Positions 1-7,243 of a stretch of 17,601 nucleotides of DNA are shown one piece after another. Position numbers and translations under genes: made by a program. How positions within the stretch are numbered: position 1 is the stretch's first letter; every line of letters begins with the position of its first letter. The notes under the pieces are model-generated. The model was not told the DNA's origin, did no database searches, and was given only the letters and a program-made list of their open reading frames with translations. The stretch comes from Aliitabrizicola sp031425325. Lineage in GTDB: Bacteria > Pseudomonadota > Alphaproteobacteria > Rhodobacterales > Rhodobacteraceae. The DNA is taken from positions 1-17,601 of the forward strand of contig JANPJD010000033.1 of assembly GCA_031425325.1 (NCBI GenBank), in the 5' to 3' direction.

Positions 1-673
1 CGTGACCGGCCCGAAGGCGCGCGCGATCCTCGCCCCCCTGACCGACGCGGACCTCACGCGCCCCTGGCTGACCTGGCAGCATGCGACCCTCGCGGGGGCC
101 CCGGTCCTGCTGATGCGCGTCTCCTTCGCGGGCGAGCTTGGATGGGAGGTGCACAGCCGCACCGCCGATACGCCCGTCGTCTGGGACGCGATCCTCGGCG
201 CAGGCACACCGCAGGGTCTGCGCCCCTTCGGCATGATCGCACTCGACAGCCTGCGGATCGAAAAGGGCTACCGCGCCTGGAAAGGCGATCTTTCGACCGA
301 CTACACGGTCCTGCAAGGCGGGCTCGAGCGCTTCGTCGACTGGACCAAGCCCGACTTCCGGGGCAAGGCGGCACTCGCCGCCGAAAAGCAGGCGGGGATC
401 ACGAAGCGCTTCGTGACCCTCACGGTGGACGCCGCCGACTGCGATCCGCCCTACATGTCGATCCTGTGGCAAGGCGGCACCGTCGTGGGCGAGACGACGA
501 GCGCCGCCTGGGGCCACCGGACCGGCGCCTGCGTGGCGCTGGGCACGCTGCGCGCCGACCTCACAACCCCCGGCACGACGCTCGAGCTCGAGGTCTTCGG
601 CCAGCGCCTGCGGGCCACCGTGCAGGGCGACCGGCCGCTCTGGGACCCGGACAATGCAAGGATCAGGGCATGA
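1..673 (+). CDS. GcvT-domain FAD-type oxidoreductase (dimethylglycine/sarcosine dehydrogenase-like), C-terminal part only
   Basis: This is the 3' end of a gene whose start lies before the window; the frame is open from the first codon, so the GTG at 2 is probably internal. The visible 223 residues match the C-terminal half of the aminomethyltransferase (GcvT) fold found in glycine-cleavage T protein and at the end of dimethylglycine and sarcosine dehydrogenases. Marks are VTGPKAR near the beginning, FAGELGWEVH, then DSLRIEKGYRAWKGDLSTDY and a GcvT C-terminal barrel containing TTSAAWGHRTG. In that family the domain binds tetrahydrofolate and accepts the methylene released by N-demethylation. 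The stretch DLSTDYTVLQGGLERFVDW resembles FAD-fused members more than free GcvT, so a dehydrogenase is inferred, but no FAD domain is visible. It ends GCA-TGA and is followed by a palindromic repeat and the homocysteine methyltransferase gene, presumably in one operon. A free T protein cannot be excluded. Confidence 0.8.
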   Translation, partial: VTGPKARAILAPLTDADLTRPWLTWQHATLAGAPVLLMRVSFAGELGWEVHSRTADTPVVWDAILGAGTPQGLRPFGMIALDSLRIEKGYRAWKGDLSTDYTVLQGGLERFVDWTKPDFRGKAALAAEKQAGITKRFVTLTVDAADCDPPYMSILWQGGTVVGETTSAAWGHRTGACVALGTLRADLTTPGTTLELEVFGQRLRATVQGDRPLWDPDNARIRA

Positions 674-747
674 CCCTTTCCCATTCACTTTGGCACAAAT
701 ATCCCACGGGGGTGCGGGGGTGTGAAAGCCCCGCGCGACAGCGATGA
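670..747 (+). other. Micro-ORF bridging the GcvT-domain gene and the homocysteine methyltransferase gene
   Basis: A 25-codon open frame starts at an ATG that shares ATGA with the stop of the upstream gene (670-673). It ends in a TGA that shares ATGA with the start of the next gene (744-747). AAGG at 658-661 precedes its start, whereas the next gene has no clear ribosome binding site of its own. The frame runs through repeat copy R1. It may be a coupling leader that carries ribosomes across the repeat, or a chance open frame in GC-rich DNA. No conserved peptide is claimed. Confidence 0.25.
681..732 (-). repeat. GC-rich palindromic intergenic repeat, copy R1
   Basis: Read on the minus strand this is a C/G block (TTTCACACCCCCGCACCCCC) followed by GTGGGATATTTG and TGCC. 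By hand alignment about 47 of 52 bases match copy R4 at 12465-12517, and copy R5 at 14073-14125 is the same element with one extra C. The G-rich and C-rich runs can pair, as in a terminator-like hairpin next to an AT-rich ATATTT core. It sits between two genes of the same operon, so complete termination is unlikely. Attenuation or mRNA end protection is possible. Confidence 0.7.
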
Positions 748-1643
748 CAAGCACGCCGATCACGCTTCTTGACGGCGGCATGGGGCAAGAGCTTCTGGCC
801 CGCTCGGGCGACGGGCCGACGCCGCTCTGGGCGACGCAGGTGATGGTCGACCATCCCGGCCTCGTGCAGGCGATCCATGCCGACTACTTCGCCGCCGGGG
901 CCACGGTCGCCACCACCAACACCTACGCGATCCACCACGATCGGCTGCGCGACTTCGGCCTCGACGACCGCTTCGAGGCGCTGCACGCACAGGCTTTGGC
1001 AGAAGCTGTCGCGGCACGCGACGCACACGGATCAGGCCGGATCGGGGGCTCGATCGGCCCGCTCGGCGCATCCTACCGCGCCGACGTGGCCCCGCCCCAT
1101 GCCGAGGCCGTCAGGCTATACGCCGAGGTCGCAGCGATCCTCGCCCCCCCGGTCGACCTGATCCTGGGCGAGACCATCGCCTCGCTCGGTCAGGCGCGCG
1201 CGCTTCTGGAAGGCGCGCTTCCCGCAGGTCGTCCGGTATGGCTGTCGGTCACCGTCTCGGACAGCGATGGCACGCGGCTGCGCTCGGGCGAGCCGGTGGC
1301 GGGGCTTGCGGCCATCGCGCGCGACGGGGCGGCGGCGGTGCTGGCCAACTGCTCGGCGCCCGAGGCGATGGCGGCAGCGCTCGATGTGCTCGGGGCGGCG
1401 GGATTGCCGTTCGGCTGCTACGCGAATGGCTTCCAGCAGATCACCGAAGAGTTCCTCAAGGACAAGCCCACCGTCGATGCGCTGTCGGCCCGGGCCGACA
1501 TGGTGCCCGACCTCTACGCTGACTTCGCCGAACACTGGGTCGGGCAGGGCGCCACGATCATCGGAGGCTGTTGCGAGACGACGCCCGCGCATATCGCGGC
1601 CATCGCGGTGCGGCTGAACGCGCGGGGGTATGTGCTGGCATGA
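744..1643 (+). CDS. Homocysteine S-methyltransferase family protein (BHMT-like)
   Basis: This 299-residue enzyme is predicted to move a methyl group from a donor such as a betaine, S-methylmethionine or a related compound to homocysteine, making methionine in the cytoplasm. The family's TIM-barrel start is seen as LLDGGMGQEL (8-17), followed by TTNTY (57-61). The zinc ligands are present: Cys203 in ANCSAPEA and the pair Cys276-Cys277 in IIGGCCETTPAHI. GGSIGPLG (101-108) is also typical. Length fits the compact bacterial members. The ATG at 744 overlaps the end of a bridging micro-ORF and lacks a strong Shine-Dalgarno, which suggests translational coupling. Downstream lies a dimethylglycine-dehydrogenase-like gene, which in betaine catabolism handles the dimethylated product of exactly this reaction. 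The donor cannot be read from the sequence. Confidence 0.88.
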   Translation: MTSTPITLLDGGMGQELLARSGDGPTPLWATQVMVDHPGLVQAIHADYFAAGATVATTNTYAIHHDRLRDFGLDDRFEALHAQALAEAVAARDAHGSGRIGGSIGPLGASYRADVAPPHAEAVRLYAEVAAILAPPVDLILGETIASLGQARALLEGALPAGRPVWLSVTVSDSDGTRLRSGEPVAGLAAIARDGAAAVLANCSAPEAMAAALDVLGAAGLPFGCYANGFQQITEEFLKDKPTVDALSARADMVPDLYADFAEHWVGQGATIIGGCCETTPAHIAAIAVRLNARGYVLA

Positions 1644-1726
1644 CGATGCAGCGCATGGGGCTGGGCCGGGATGCCTCCGGCGGGGATATTTCCGCCAGAA
1701 TGAACGGAGGGGTGGCGCGTGGCTGA
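1640..1726 (+). other. Micro-ORF bridging the homocysteine methyltransferase and FAD/GcvT genes
   Basis: A 28-codon open frame starts on the ATGA at the stop of the methyltransferase gene (1640-1643). It ends in a TGA at 1724-1726, overlapping the GTG start of the next gene by eight bases. It spans repeat copy R2 and contains the GGAGGGG Shine-Dalgarno (1706-1712) used by the next gene. The layout matches those at 670-747 and 4154-4255. It may be a coupling leader or chance. Confidence 0.22.
1668..1704 (+). repeat. GC-rich palindromic intergenic repeat, copy R2
   Basis: On the plus strand the element reads GCCTCCGGCGGGGATATTT, then CCGCCAGAATGAACG. CCTCCGGCGGGG can fold on itself, and the GATATTT core followed by a GCCAGAATGAA-like tail is shared with R4 (GGATATTTGGGCCAGAATGAA). 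It lies directly upstream of the GGAGGGG ribosome binding site of the FAD/GcvT gene, between two genes of one apparent operon. Confidence 0.6.
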
Positions 1727-4157
1727 GGTTCCGAAGCAGGCGCGGGCCGTGGTGATCGGGGGCGGCATTTCGGGCTGTTCGGTGGCCTATCATCTGGCGA
1801 AGGCCGGGTGGACGGATGTGGTCCTTCTGGAACGCAAGCAACTGACCTGCGGCACGACCTGGCATGCGGCGGGGCTGATCGGGCAGTTGCGCGGCAGCGC
1901 CAACATGACGCGGCTCGCGAAGTATTCGGCCGATCTCTACGTCCGGCTCGAGGCCGAGACAGGCGTGGCGACAGGCATGCGGCAGGTGGGCAGCATCTCG
2001 GTCGCGCTGACGGCGGCGCGGCACGAAGAGTTGCTGCGCCAGGCCACCGTCGCGCGCATCTTCGACGTCGAGGTGCACGAGATAAGCCCGGCCGAGGTCA
2101 AGGCGCGCTACCCGCACCTGAACATCGACGGGGTGGTGGGCGCGGTCGCCCTGCCGCTGGACGGGCAGTGCGATCCGGCGAACATCGCGATGGCGCTGGC
2201 CAAGGGTGCGAGGATGCGTGGCGCGCGCATCTGCGAGGGGGTGCGCGTGACGGGCGTCAAGCAGGCCGGGGGTCGCGTTACCGGGGTCGACTATGTGCAG
2301 GACGGCCAGCCGGGGCACATCGCCGCCGACGTGATCGTCAACTGTGGCGGTATGTGGGGGCGTGACCTTGCTGCGGATTCGGGCGTCACGCTGCCGCTGC
2401 ACGCCTGCGAGCATTTCTACCTGGTGACCGAAGCCATCGAGGGCCTCGGCCATCTGCCGGTGCTTCGGGTGCCGGACGAATGCGCCTATTACAAGCAGGA
2501 CGCGGGCAAGATGATGCTCGGGGCCTTCGAGCCGGTTGCGAAGCCCTGGGGCATGGGCGGCATCCGCGAGGAGTTCTGCTTCGACACCCTCCCCGAAGAC
2601 TGGGAGCATTTCGCGCCGATCCTGGAACAGGCGATGGCGCGGATGCCGCTCTTTCAGACCGCCGGTATCCACACCTTCTTCAACGGCCCCGAAAGCTTCA
2701 CGCCCGATGACCGCTACTACCTCGGCCCTGCGCCCGAGCTAGGCGGCTACTGGGTGGCTGCGGGCTACAACTCGGTCGGGATCGTGTCCTCGGGCGGGGC
2801 GGGGATGGCGCTCGCGCACTGGATCACCGAAGGTGAGGCCCCGTTCGACCTCTGGGAGGTCGATATCCGCCGCGCGCAACCCTTCCAGCGCAACCGCCGC
2901 TATTTGAAGGAGCGCGTGACCGAGACGCTGGGGCTGCTTTATGCCGATCACTTCCCCTACCGCCAGGTCGCGACCGCGCGCGGCGTGCGCCGCTCGCCCC
3001 TGCACGGGGCGCTGGCCGCGCGGGGCGCGGTCTTCGGCGAGGTCGCGGGGTGGGAGCGCGCGAACTGGTTCGCAACAGACGGGCAGGAGCGGGAATACCG
3101 CTATGCCTGGGGGCGGCAGAACTGGTTCGGGAACCAGAAGGCCGAGCACATGGCGGTGCGGACCGGGGTCGGTCTGTTCGACATGACCTCGTTCGGCAAG
3201 ATCCGGGTCGAGGGGCGCGACGCCTGCGCCTTCCTGCAGCACGTCTGCGCGAACGACGTGGACGTGGCGGCGGAACGCATCGTCTATACCCAGATGCTGA
3301 ACGCGCGGGGCGGTATCGAAAGCGACCTGACCGTGACGCGGCTGACCGAGACGGCCTTCCTGCTGGTCGTGCCGGGGGCGACGTTGCAGCGCGACCTTGC
3401 CTGGCTGCGGGACCATGTCGGGGATCGTTTCGCGGTCATCACCGACATGACGGCTGCCGAGGCGGTGCTTTGCGTGATGGGTCCGCGCGCGCGCGAGGTG
3501 ATGCAGGCGGTCAGCCCCGACGACTTCGGCAACGACGCCTTCCCCTTCGGCACCGCGCGCGAGGTCGAGATCGGCATGGGCCTCGGGCGCGCGCACCGCG
3601 TGAGCTATGTGGGCGAGCTGGGGTGGGAGTTGTACGTCAGTGCCGACCAGGCGGCGCATGTGTTCGAGGCGCTGATGGCTGCCGACCCTGCGCCGGTGCT
3701 TTGCGGGCTGCATGCGCTGGACAGTTGCCGGATGGAGAAGGCCTACCGGCATTTCGGGCACGACATCACTGACGAGGATCACGTGCTCGAGGCCGGGCTC
3801 GGCTTTGCCGTGCGGACGGGCAAGGGCGACTTCATCGGCCGCGAGGCGGTGCTTCGCAAGCGCGAGGCGGGCCTTGAGCGGCGGCTGGTGCAATTCCGGC
3901 TTGAGGACCCCGCGCCGCTGATGGTCCACAACGAGGCGGTGGTGCGCGACGGGCGCATCGTGGGACCGGTGACGAGCGGGGCCTACGGGCATTTCCTCGG
4001 CAGCGCGATGGGGCTTGGCTATGTGCCCTGCGCGGGCGAAAGCGCGGCCGAGGTGCTGGCCTCGCGCTATGAGATCGAGATCGCGGGGGTCCGGCACGCG
4101 GCGTTGGCCTCGCTGGCGCCGATGTACGATCCCGCCTCCGAGCGGGTGCGGGCATGA
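1719..4157 (+). CDS. FAD-dependent dimethylglycine/sarcosine dehydrogenase-like enzyme with C-terminal GcvT domain
   Basis: This 812-residue oxidoreductase is predicted to remove an N-methyl group from a secondary or tertiary amine using FAD and pass it to tetrahydrofolate as methylene-THF. The N-terminal Rossmann motif is VVIGGGISGCSVAYHLAKAG (GGGISG at 14-19). CGTTWHAAGL contains His49, the position of the covalent FAD histidine in dimethylglycine and sarcosine dehydrogenases. The DAO-type FAD domain runs to about residue 390 (GGYWVAAGYNSVGIVSSGGAG near its end). A connecting FAO_M-like segment follows (RRSPLHGAL ... GWERANWF). The GcvT fold fills the C-terminus, with GELGWE at about 632-637 and later DSCRMEKAYRHFGHDI. 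Length is close to mammalian dimethylglycine dehydrogenase without its transit peptide. The GTG start is set by GGAGGGG six bases upstream. The exact amine substrate is inferred only from neighbours. Confidence 0.9.
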   Translation: MAEVPKQARAVVIGGGISGCSVAYHLAKAGWTDVVLLERKQLTCGTTWHAAGLIGQLRGSANMTRLAKYSADLYVRLEAETGVATGMRQVGSISVALTAARHEELLRQATVARIFDVEVHEISPAEVKARYPHLNIDGVVGAVALPLDGQCDPANIAMALAKGARMRGARICEGVRVTGVKQAGGRVTGVDYVQDGQPGHIAADVIVNCGGMWGRDLAADSGVTLPLHACEHFYLVTEAIEGLGHLPVLRVPDECAYYKQDAGKMMLGAFEPVAKPWGMGGIREEFCFDTLPEDWEHFAPILEQAMARMPLFQTAGIHTFFNGPESFTPDDRYYLGPAPELGGYWVAAGYNSVGIVSSGGAGMALAHWITEGEAPFDLWEVDIRRAQPFQRNRRYLKERVTETLGLLYADHFPYRQVATARGVRRSPLHGALAARGAVFGEVAGWERANWFATDGQEREYRYAWGRQNWFGNQKAEHMAVRTGVGLFDMTSFGKIRVEGRDACAFLQHVCANDVDVAAERIVYTQMLNARGGIESDLTVTRLTETAFLLVVPGATLQRDLAWLRDHVGDRFAVITDMTAAEAVLCVMGPRAREVMQAVSPDDFGNDAFPFGTAREVEIGMGLGRAHRVSYVGELGWELYVSADQAAHVFEALMAADPAPVLCGLHALDSCRMEKAYRHFGHDITDEDHVLEAGLGFAVRTGKGDFIGREAVLRKREAGLERRLVQFRLEDPAPLMVHNEAVVRDGRIVGPVTSGAYGHFLGSAMGLGYVPCAGESAAEVLASRYEIEIAGVRHAALASLAPMYDPASERVRA

Positions 4158-4255
4158 CGGGGGTGGAGAACATCTCCCGGACAGACCGGAAAGCGGGGGG
4201 CCAGCCCCCCGGGGTATTTTTGCCGAAAAGAAGCATCGAAGGATCAGGGCCATGA
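4154..4255 (+). other. Micro-ORF bridging the FAD/GcvT and MttB-family genes
   Basis: A 33-codon open frame begins on the ATGA at the stop of the upstream gene (4154-4157) and ends in the ATGA at the start of the next (4252-4255). It runs straight through repeat copy R3 and includes AAGGA (4239-4243), the Shine-Dalgarno of the MttB-family gene. AAGGATCAGGGC occurs just before the ATG here and also just before the ATG of the micro-ORF at 670. Coupling leader or chance; no conserved peptide is claimed. Confidence 0.25.
4195..4234 (+). repeat. GC-rich hairpin plus T-run, intergenic repeat copy R3
   Basis: Six G (4195-4200) and six C (4205-4210) form a stem with a CCAG loop. GGGGTATTTTTGCCGAAAAG follows. 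The layout of GC hairpin, TATTT core, then a GCC..GAA tail agrees with copies R2 and R4. The T-run makes it resemble an intrinsic terminator, but it lies inside the operon, so partial termination or 3'-end stabilisation of the upstream message is more likely than a full stop. Confidence 0.6.
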
Positions 4256-5805
4256 GCGAGATCGGCGACGTGTGCGAGCCCGCGCGGGCAAGACGGTCTG
4301 GCGGGCGGGCGTCGCGCGTCGCCGAGCGCTCGGCCCCCCTGGCCGAGGCGCTGCGCCCGGTGCGGGCGGGCCTGCCGGGCGGGCAGTACCGGCCGCTGAC
4401 CGAGGCCGGGATGGCCACGATCCATGCCTCGGCACTCGAGGCGCTCGAGGTGATCGGCCTCAGCCAGGCCCCGCCTTCGGGGGTCGAGTTGCTGACCGGC
4501 GCAGGCGCCGTGCAGGGCGATGACGGGCGCATCCGCTTTCCGCGCGCCCTGGTCGAGGACATGCTGGCCGTTGCCGGGCGCGACATCACGCTGCATGGCC
4601 GTGATCCGAAACACGACCTGCACCTGAGCGGGTCGAGGGTGCATTTCGGCACCGCGGGGGCGGCGGTTCACATCGTCGATCCGGTGACACTCGACTACCG
4701 CGATTCGACCGCGCAGGACCTGTATGATGCGGCGCGGATCACGCATCACCTTGACAACGTGCACTTCTTTCAGCGCGCCATGGTCTGCCGCGATGTGCTC
4801 GACAATTACGACATGGACGTGAACACGCTTTACGCCTGTCTCTCGGGCACGACGAAGCACGTCGGCACCAGCTTCAGCGATCCAAGCCATGTCGAGGGCT
4901 GCTTCGACCTTCTGCACACGGTCGCGGGTGGCGAGGCGGAATGGCGCGCGCGGCCCTTCGTCAGCAATTCCAACTGCTTCGTCGTGCCGCCGATGAAGTT
5001 CGCGGAAGAGTCCTGTATCACGATGGAAAAGTGCATTCGCGCCGGGATGCCGATGCTGCTCCTCAGCGCGGGGCAGGCGGGGGCGACGGCGCCCGCACCT
5101 ATTGCGCTCGCCATCGTGCAGGCGATGGCCGAGTGCTTGGCGGGGGTCGTCTATGTCAACGCGATCCGCCCCGGCGCGCCCGCGATCTTCGGCACCTGGC
5201 CCTTCGTCAGTGACCTGCGGACCGGGGCGATGTCGGGTGGCAGCGCCGAGCAGGCGCTTCTCTCGGCGGGTTGCGCGCAGATGCACCGCTTCTACGACCT
5301 GCCCGGCGGGGCGGCGAGCGGCATCAGCGACAGCAAGCTGCCCGACATGCAGGCGGGATGGGAGCAGATGGCGACCAACCTGCTCGCCGGTCTTTCAGGG
5401 CTGAACATGTGCTACGAGGCGGTGGGCATGCACGCCTCGCTTTTGGGCTTCTGCCTTGAGTCGCTGGTGCTGGGCGACGACATTCTGGGCCAGGTGCTGC
5501 GCTGCGTGCGGGGCATCGACGTGACGCCCGACTCGACCAGCATCGAGGCGATGAAGCAGGTCTGCCTGGGCGGGCCGGGGCATTACCTCGGCTCCGATCA
5601 GACGCTCGCGCTGATGCAGACGGAATACATCTATCCTGCCGTCGGCAACCGCATGAGCCCCAAGGAGTGGGTCGAGGCGGGACGCCCGCAGTTGCTTGAC
5701 AGGGCCATCGCGCGCAAGAACAGTATCCTGGCCAAGGCCGGAAGCCAGATCGATCCCCAGATCGACGCGGCTATCCGCGCTGCCTACAACATCCACTTCA
5801 AGTGA
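4252..5805 (+). CDS. Trimethylamine methyltransferase (MttB) family protein, non-pyrrolysine type
   Basis: This 517-residue protein belongs to the MttB superfamily (COG5598), by whole-length resemblance: FGTAGAAVHIVDPVTLDYRD (132-151), RAMVCRDV, NTLYACLSGTTKH, SNSNCFVVPPMKF and GTWPFVSDLRTGAMSGGSAE (314-333). Methanogen MttB carries an in-frame amber codon read as pyrrolysine. Here the whole frame is open without TAG, so it is a non-pyrrolysine member. Characterised members of that branch move a methyl group from glycine betaine, proline betaine, carnitine or similar to a corrinoid protein. No corrinoid-protein gene is visible in the window, so the acceptor is unknown. The frame is open upstream to 4015, but the start is placed at ATG 4252 with AAGGA eight bases upstream, after the repeat. 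The aldehyde dehydrogenase gene follows after seven bases. Confidence 0.88.
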   Translation: MSEIGDVCEPARARRSGGRASRVAERSAPLAEALRPVRAGLPGGQYRPLTEAGMATIHASALEALEVIGLSQAPPSGVELLTGAGAVQGDDGRIRFPRALVEDMLAVAGRDITLHGRDPKHDLHLSGSRVHFGTAGAAVHIVDPVTLDYRDSTAQDLYDAARITHHLDNVHFFQRAMVCRDVLDNYDMDVNTLYACLSGTTKHVGTSFSDPSHVEGCFDLLHTVAGGEAEWRARPFVSNSNCFVVPPMKFAEESCITMEKCIRAGMPMLLLSAGQAGATAPAPIALAIVQAMAECLAGVVYVNAIRPGAPAIFGTWPFVSDLRTGAMSGGSAEQALLSAGCAQMHRFYDLPGGAASGISDSKLPDMQAGWEQMATNLLAGLSGLNMCYEAVGMHASLLGFCLESLVLGDDILGQVLRCVRGIDVTPDSTSIEAMKQVCLGGPGHYLGSDQTLALMQTEYIYPAVGNRMSPKEWVEAGRPQLLDRAIARKNSILAKAGSQIDPQIDAAIRAAYNIHFK

Positions 5806-5812
5806 GAGCGCC

Positions 5813-7243
5813 ATGATTTTCCAGAATCTTTCGCACTTCTACATCGACGGGGCCTGGGTCTCGCCGCTGGGGGGGACGACCCTTGGCGTCGAGAACCCTG
5901 CGACCGAAGAGATCGTGGGCGAGGTGGCGCTGGGCTCGGTCGACGATGCCGACCGGGCTATCGCCGCCGCGCGCGCCGCTTTCCTTGGTTGGACGGTCGT
6001 GCCGGTGGCCGAACGCATCGCGCTGCTCAAGCGCGTGCTCGAGGTCTACAACGCGCGCGAGGACGACTTCGTCGAGGCCATGTCGACCGAGATGGGCGCG
6101 CCCCTGTCCTGGGCGCGGGGAGCGCAGTTCTGGGCGGGACAGGTGCATATCGAAAGCACCATTGCGGCGGCGGAGCGCTTTCACTGGGAAGAGATGCGCG
6201 GCACGACGAAGATCGTGCGCGAGGGGATCGGCGTCTGCGGGCTGATCACGCCCTGGAACTGGCCGATGAACCAGATCGCCTGCAAGGTGGCACCTGCCCT
6301 CGTCGCGGGCTGCACGATGGTGTTGAAGCCGTCCGAGATCGCCCCCCTGTCGGGGCTTCTCTTCGCCGAGGCGATGCACGAGGCGGGGGTGCCTAAGGGC
6401 GTGTTCAACCTGGTCAACGGCACCGGCGCGGATGTGGGATCGCGGCTGTCGAGCCATCCCGAGGTCGACATGGTCAGCTTCACCGGCTCGACGCGCGCAG
6501 GCATCCAGGTCGCCATTTCGGCCGCGCCCACCGTCAAGCGGGTGGCGCAGGAACTGGGCGGCAAATCGCCCAACATCATCCTGCCGACCGCCGATCTTGC
6601 GGCAGCGGTCGGGGCGGGCGTCGACGGCTGCTTCGGCAATACGGGGCAAAGCTGCGATGCACCGACGCGCATGTTCGTGCACCGCAGCCGCCATGACGAG
6701 GCGCTCGAGATCGCGAAGGCGAAGGCCGAAGCCGCTGTCACGGGCGATCCGCGCGACGCTGCGACCACGCTTGGCCCGGTTGTCAGCCGGATGCATTTCG
6801 ACAAGATCCAGGCACTGATCCAGAAGGGCATCGATGAGGGGGCGACGCTGGTAACCGGCGGAACGGGGCGGCCCTCGGGGTTGAACCGGGGCCATTTCGT
6901 CAAGCCGACCATCTTCGGGCATGTCACGAACGACATGACCATCGCGCGCGAGGAGATCTTCGGGCCGGTGCTGGTGATCCTGTCCTACGACAGCATCGAC
7001 GACGCGGTGGCGATGGCCAACGACACGCCCTACGGGCTTGCGGCCTACATCGCGGGGCCGGTCGAGGACGCGCGCCCTGTCGCGGCGCGGTTGCGGGCGG
7101 GGACCGTGAACCTCAACTACCCCGACTGGGACACCTTCGCCCCGTTCGGCGGCTACAAGCAGTCGGGCAACGGGCGCGAATATGCGGACTGGGGCATTCA
7201 CGACTTCTGCGAGGTTAAGGGCATCGTGGGTTACGGGACTTGA
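5813..7243 (+). CDS. NAD(P)-dependent aldehyde dehydrogenase
   Basis: This 476-residue member of the aldehyde dehydrogenase superfamily oxidises an aldehyde to the acid in the cytoplasm. All key residues are visible: oxyanion Asn149 in TPWNWPMN, cofactor Lys172 in LKPSE, FTGSTRAG (223-230), general base Glu247 in QELGGKSPN, catalytic Cys281 in NTGQSCDAPTRM, and EEIFGPV (380-386). ATG 5813 was chosen over the longer open frame because it follows the MttB-family stop by seven bases and gives a normal N-terminus (FYIDGAWV). Its 3' end overlaps the next gene by four bases. In context it probably oxidises the aldehyde left after amine demethylation or deamination, but the substrate cannot be read from sequence. 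Confidence 0.93.
   Translation: MIFQNLSHFYIDGAWVSPLGGTTLGVENPATEEIVGEVALGSVDDADRAIAAARAAFLGWTVVPVAERIALLKRVLEVYNAREDDFVEAMSTEMGAPLSWARGAQFWAGQVHIESTIAAAERFHWEEMRGTTKIVREGIGVCGLITPWNWPMNQIACKVAPALVAGCTMVLKPSEIAPLSGLLFAEAMHEAGVPKGVFNLVNGTGADVGSRLSSHPEVDMVSFTGSTRAGIQVAISAAPTVKRVAQELGGKSPNIILPTADLAAAVGAGVDGCFGNTGQSCDAPTRMFVHRSRHDEALEIAKAKAEAAVTGDPRDAATTLGPVVSRMHFDKIQALIQKGIDEGATLVTGGTGRPSGLNRGHFVKPTIFGHVTNDMTIAREEIFGPVLVILSYDSIDDAVAMANDTPYGLAAYIAGPVEDARPVAARLRAGTVNLNYPDWDTFAPFGGYKQSGNGREYADWGIHDFCEVKGIVGYGT

Noticed and set aside
1116..2672. Long open frames on the minus strand opposite the catabolic genes, such as 518 codons at 1116-2672 and 637 codons at 2739-4652
   Set aside because: They are rich in Arg, Pro and His, show no family motif, and lie opposite well-recognised genes; long antisense frames are usual at this GC content.
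4015..4251. In-frame extension of the MttB-family protein upstream of 4252
   Set aside because: It runs back through repeat R3 and into the coding region of the preceding gene; ATG 4252 has a good Shine-Dalgarno.
4252..5805. Pyrrolysine-containing MttB
   Set aside because: The frame contains no TAG and is full length without readthrough.
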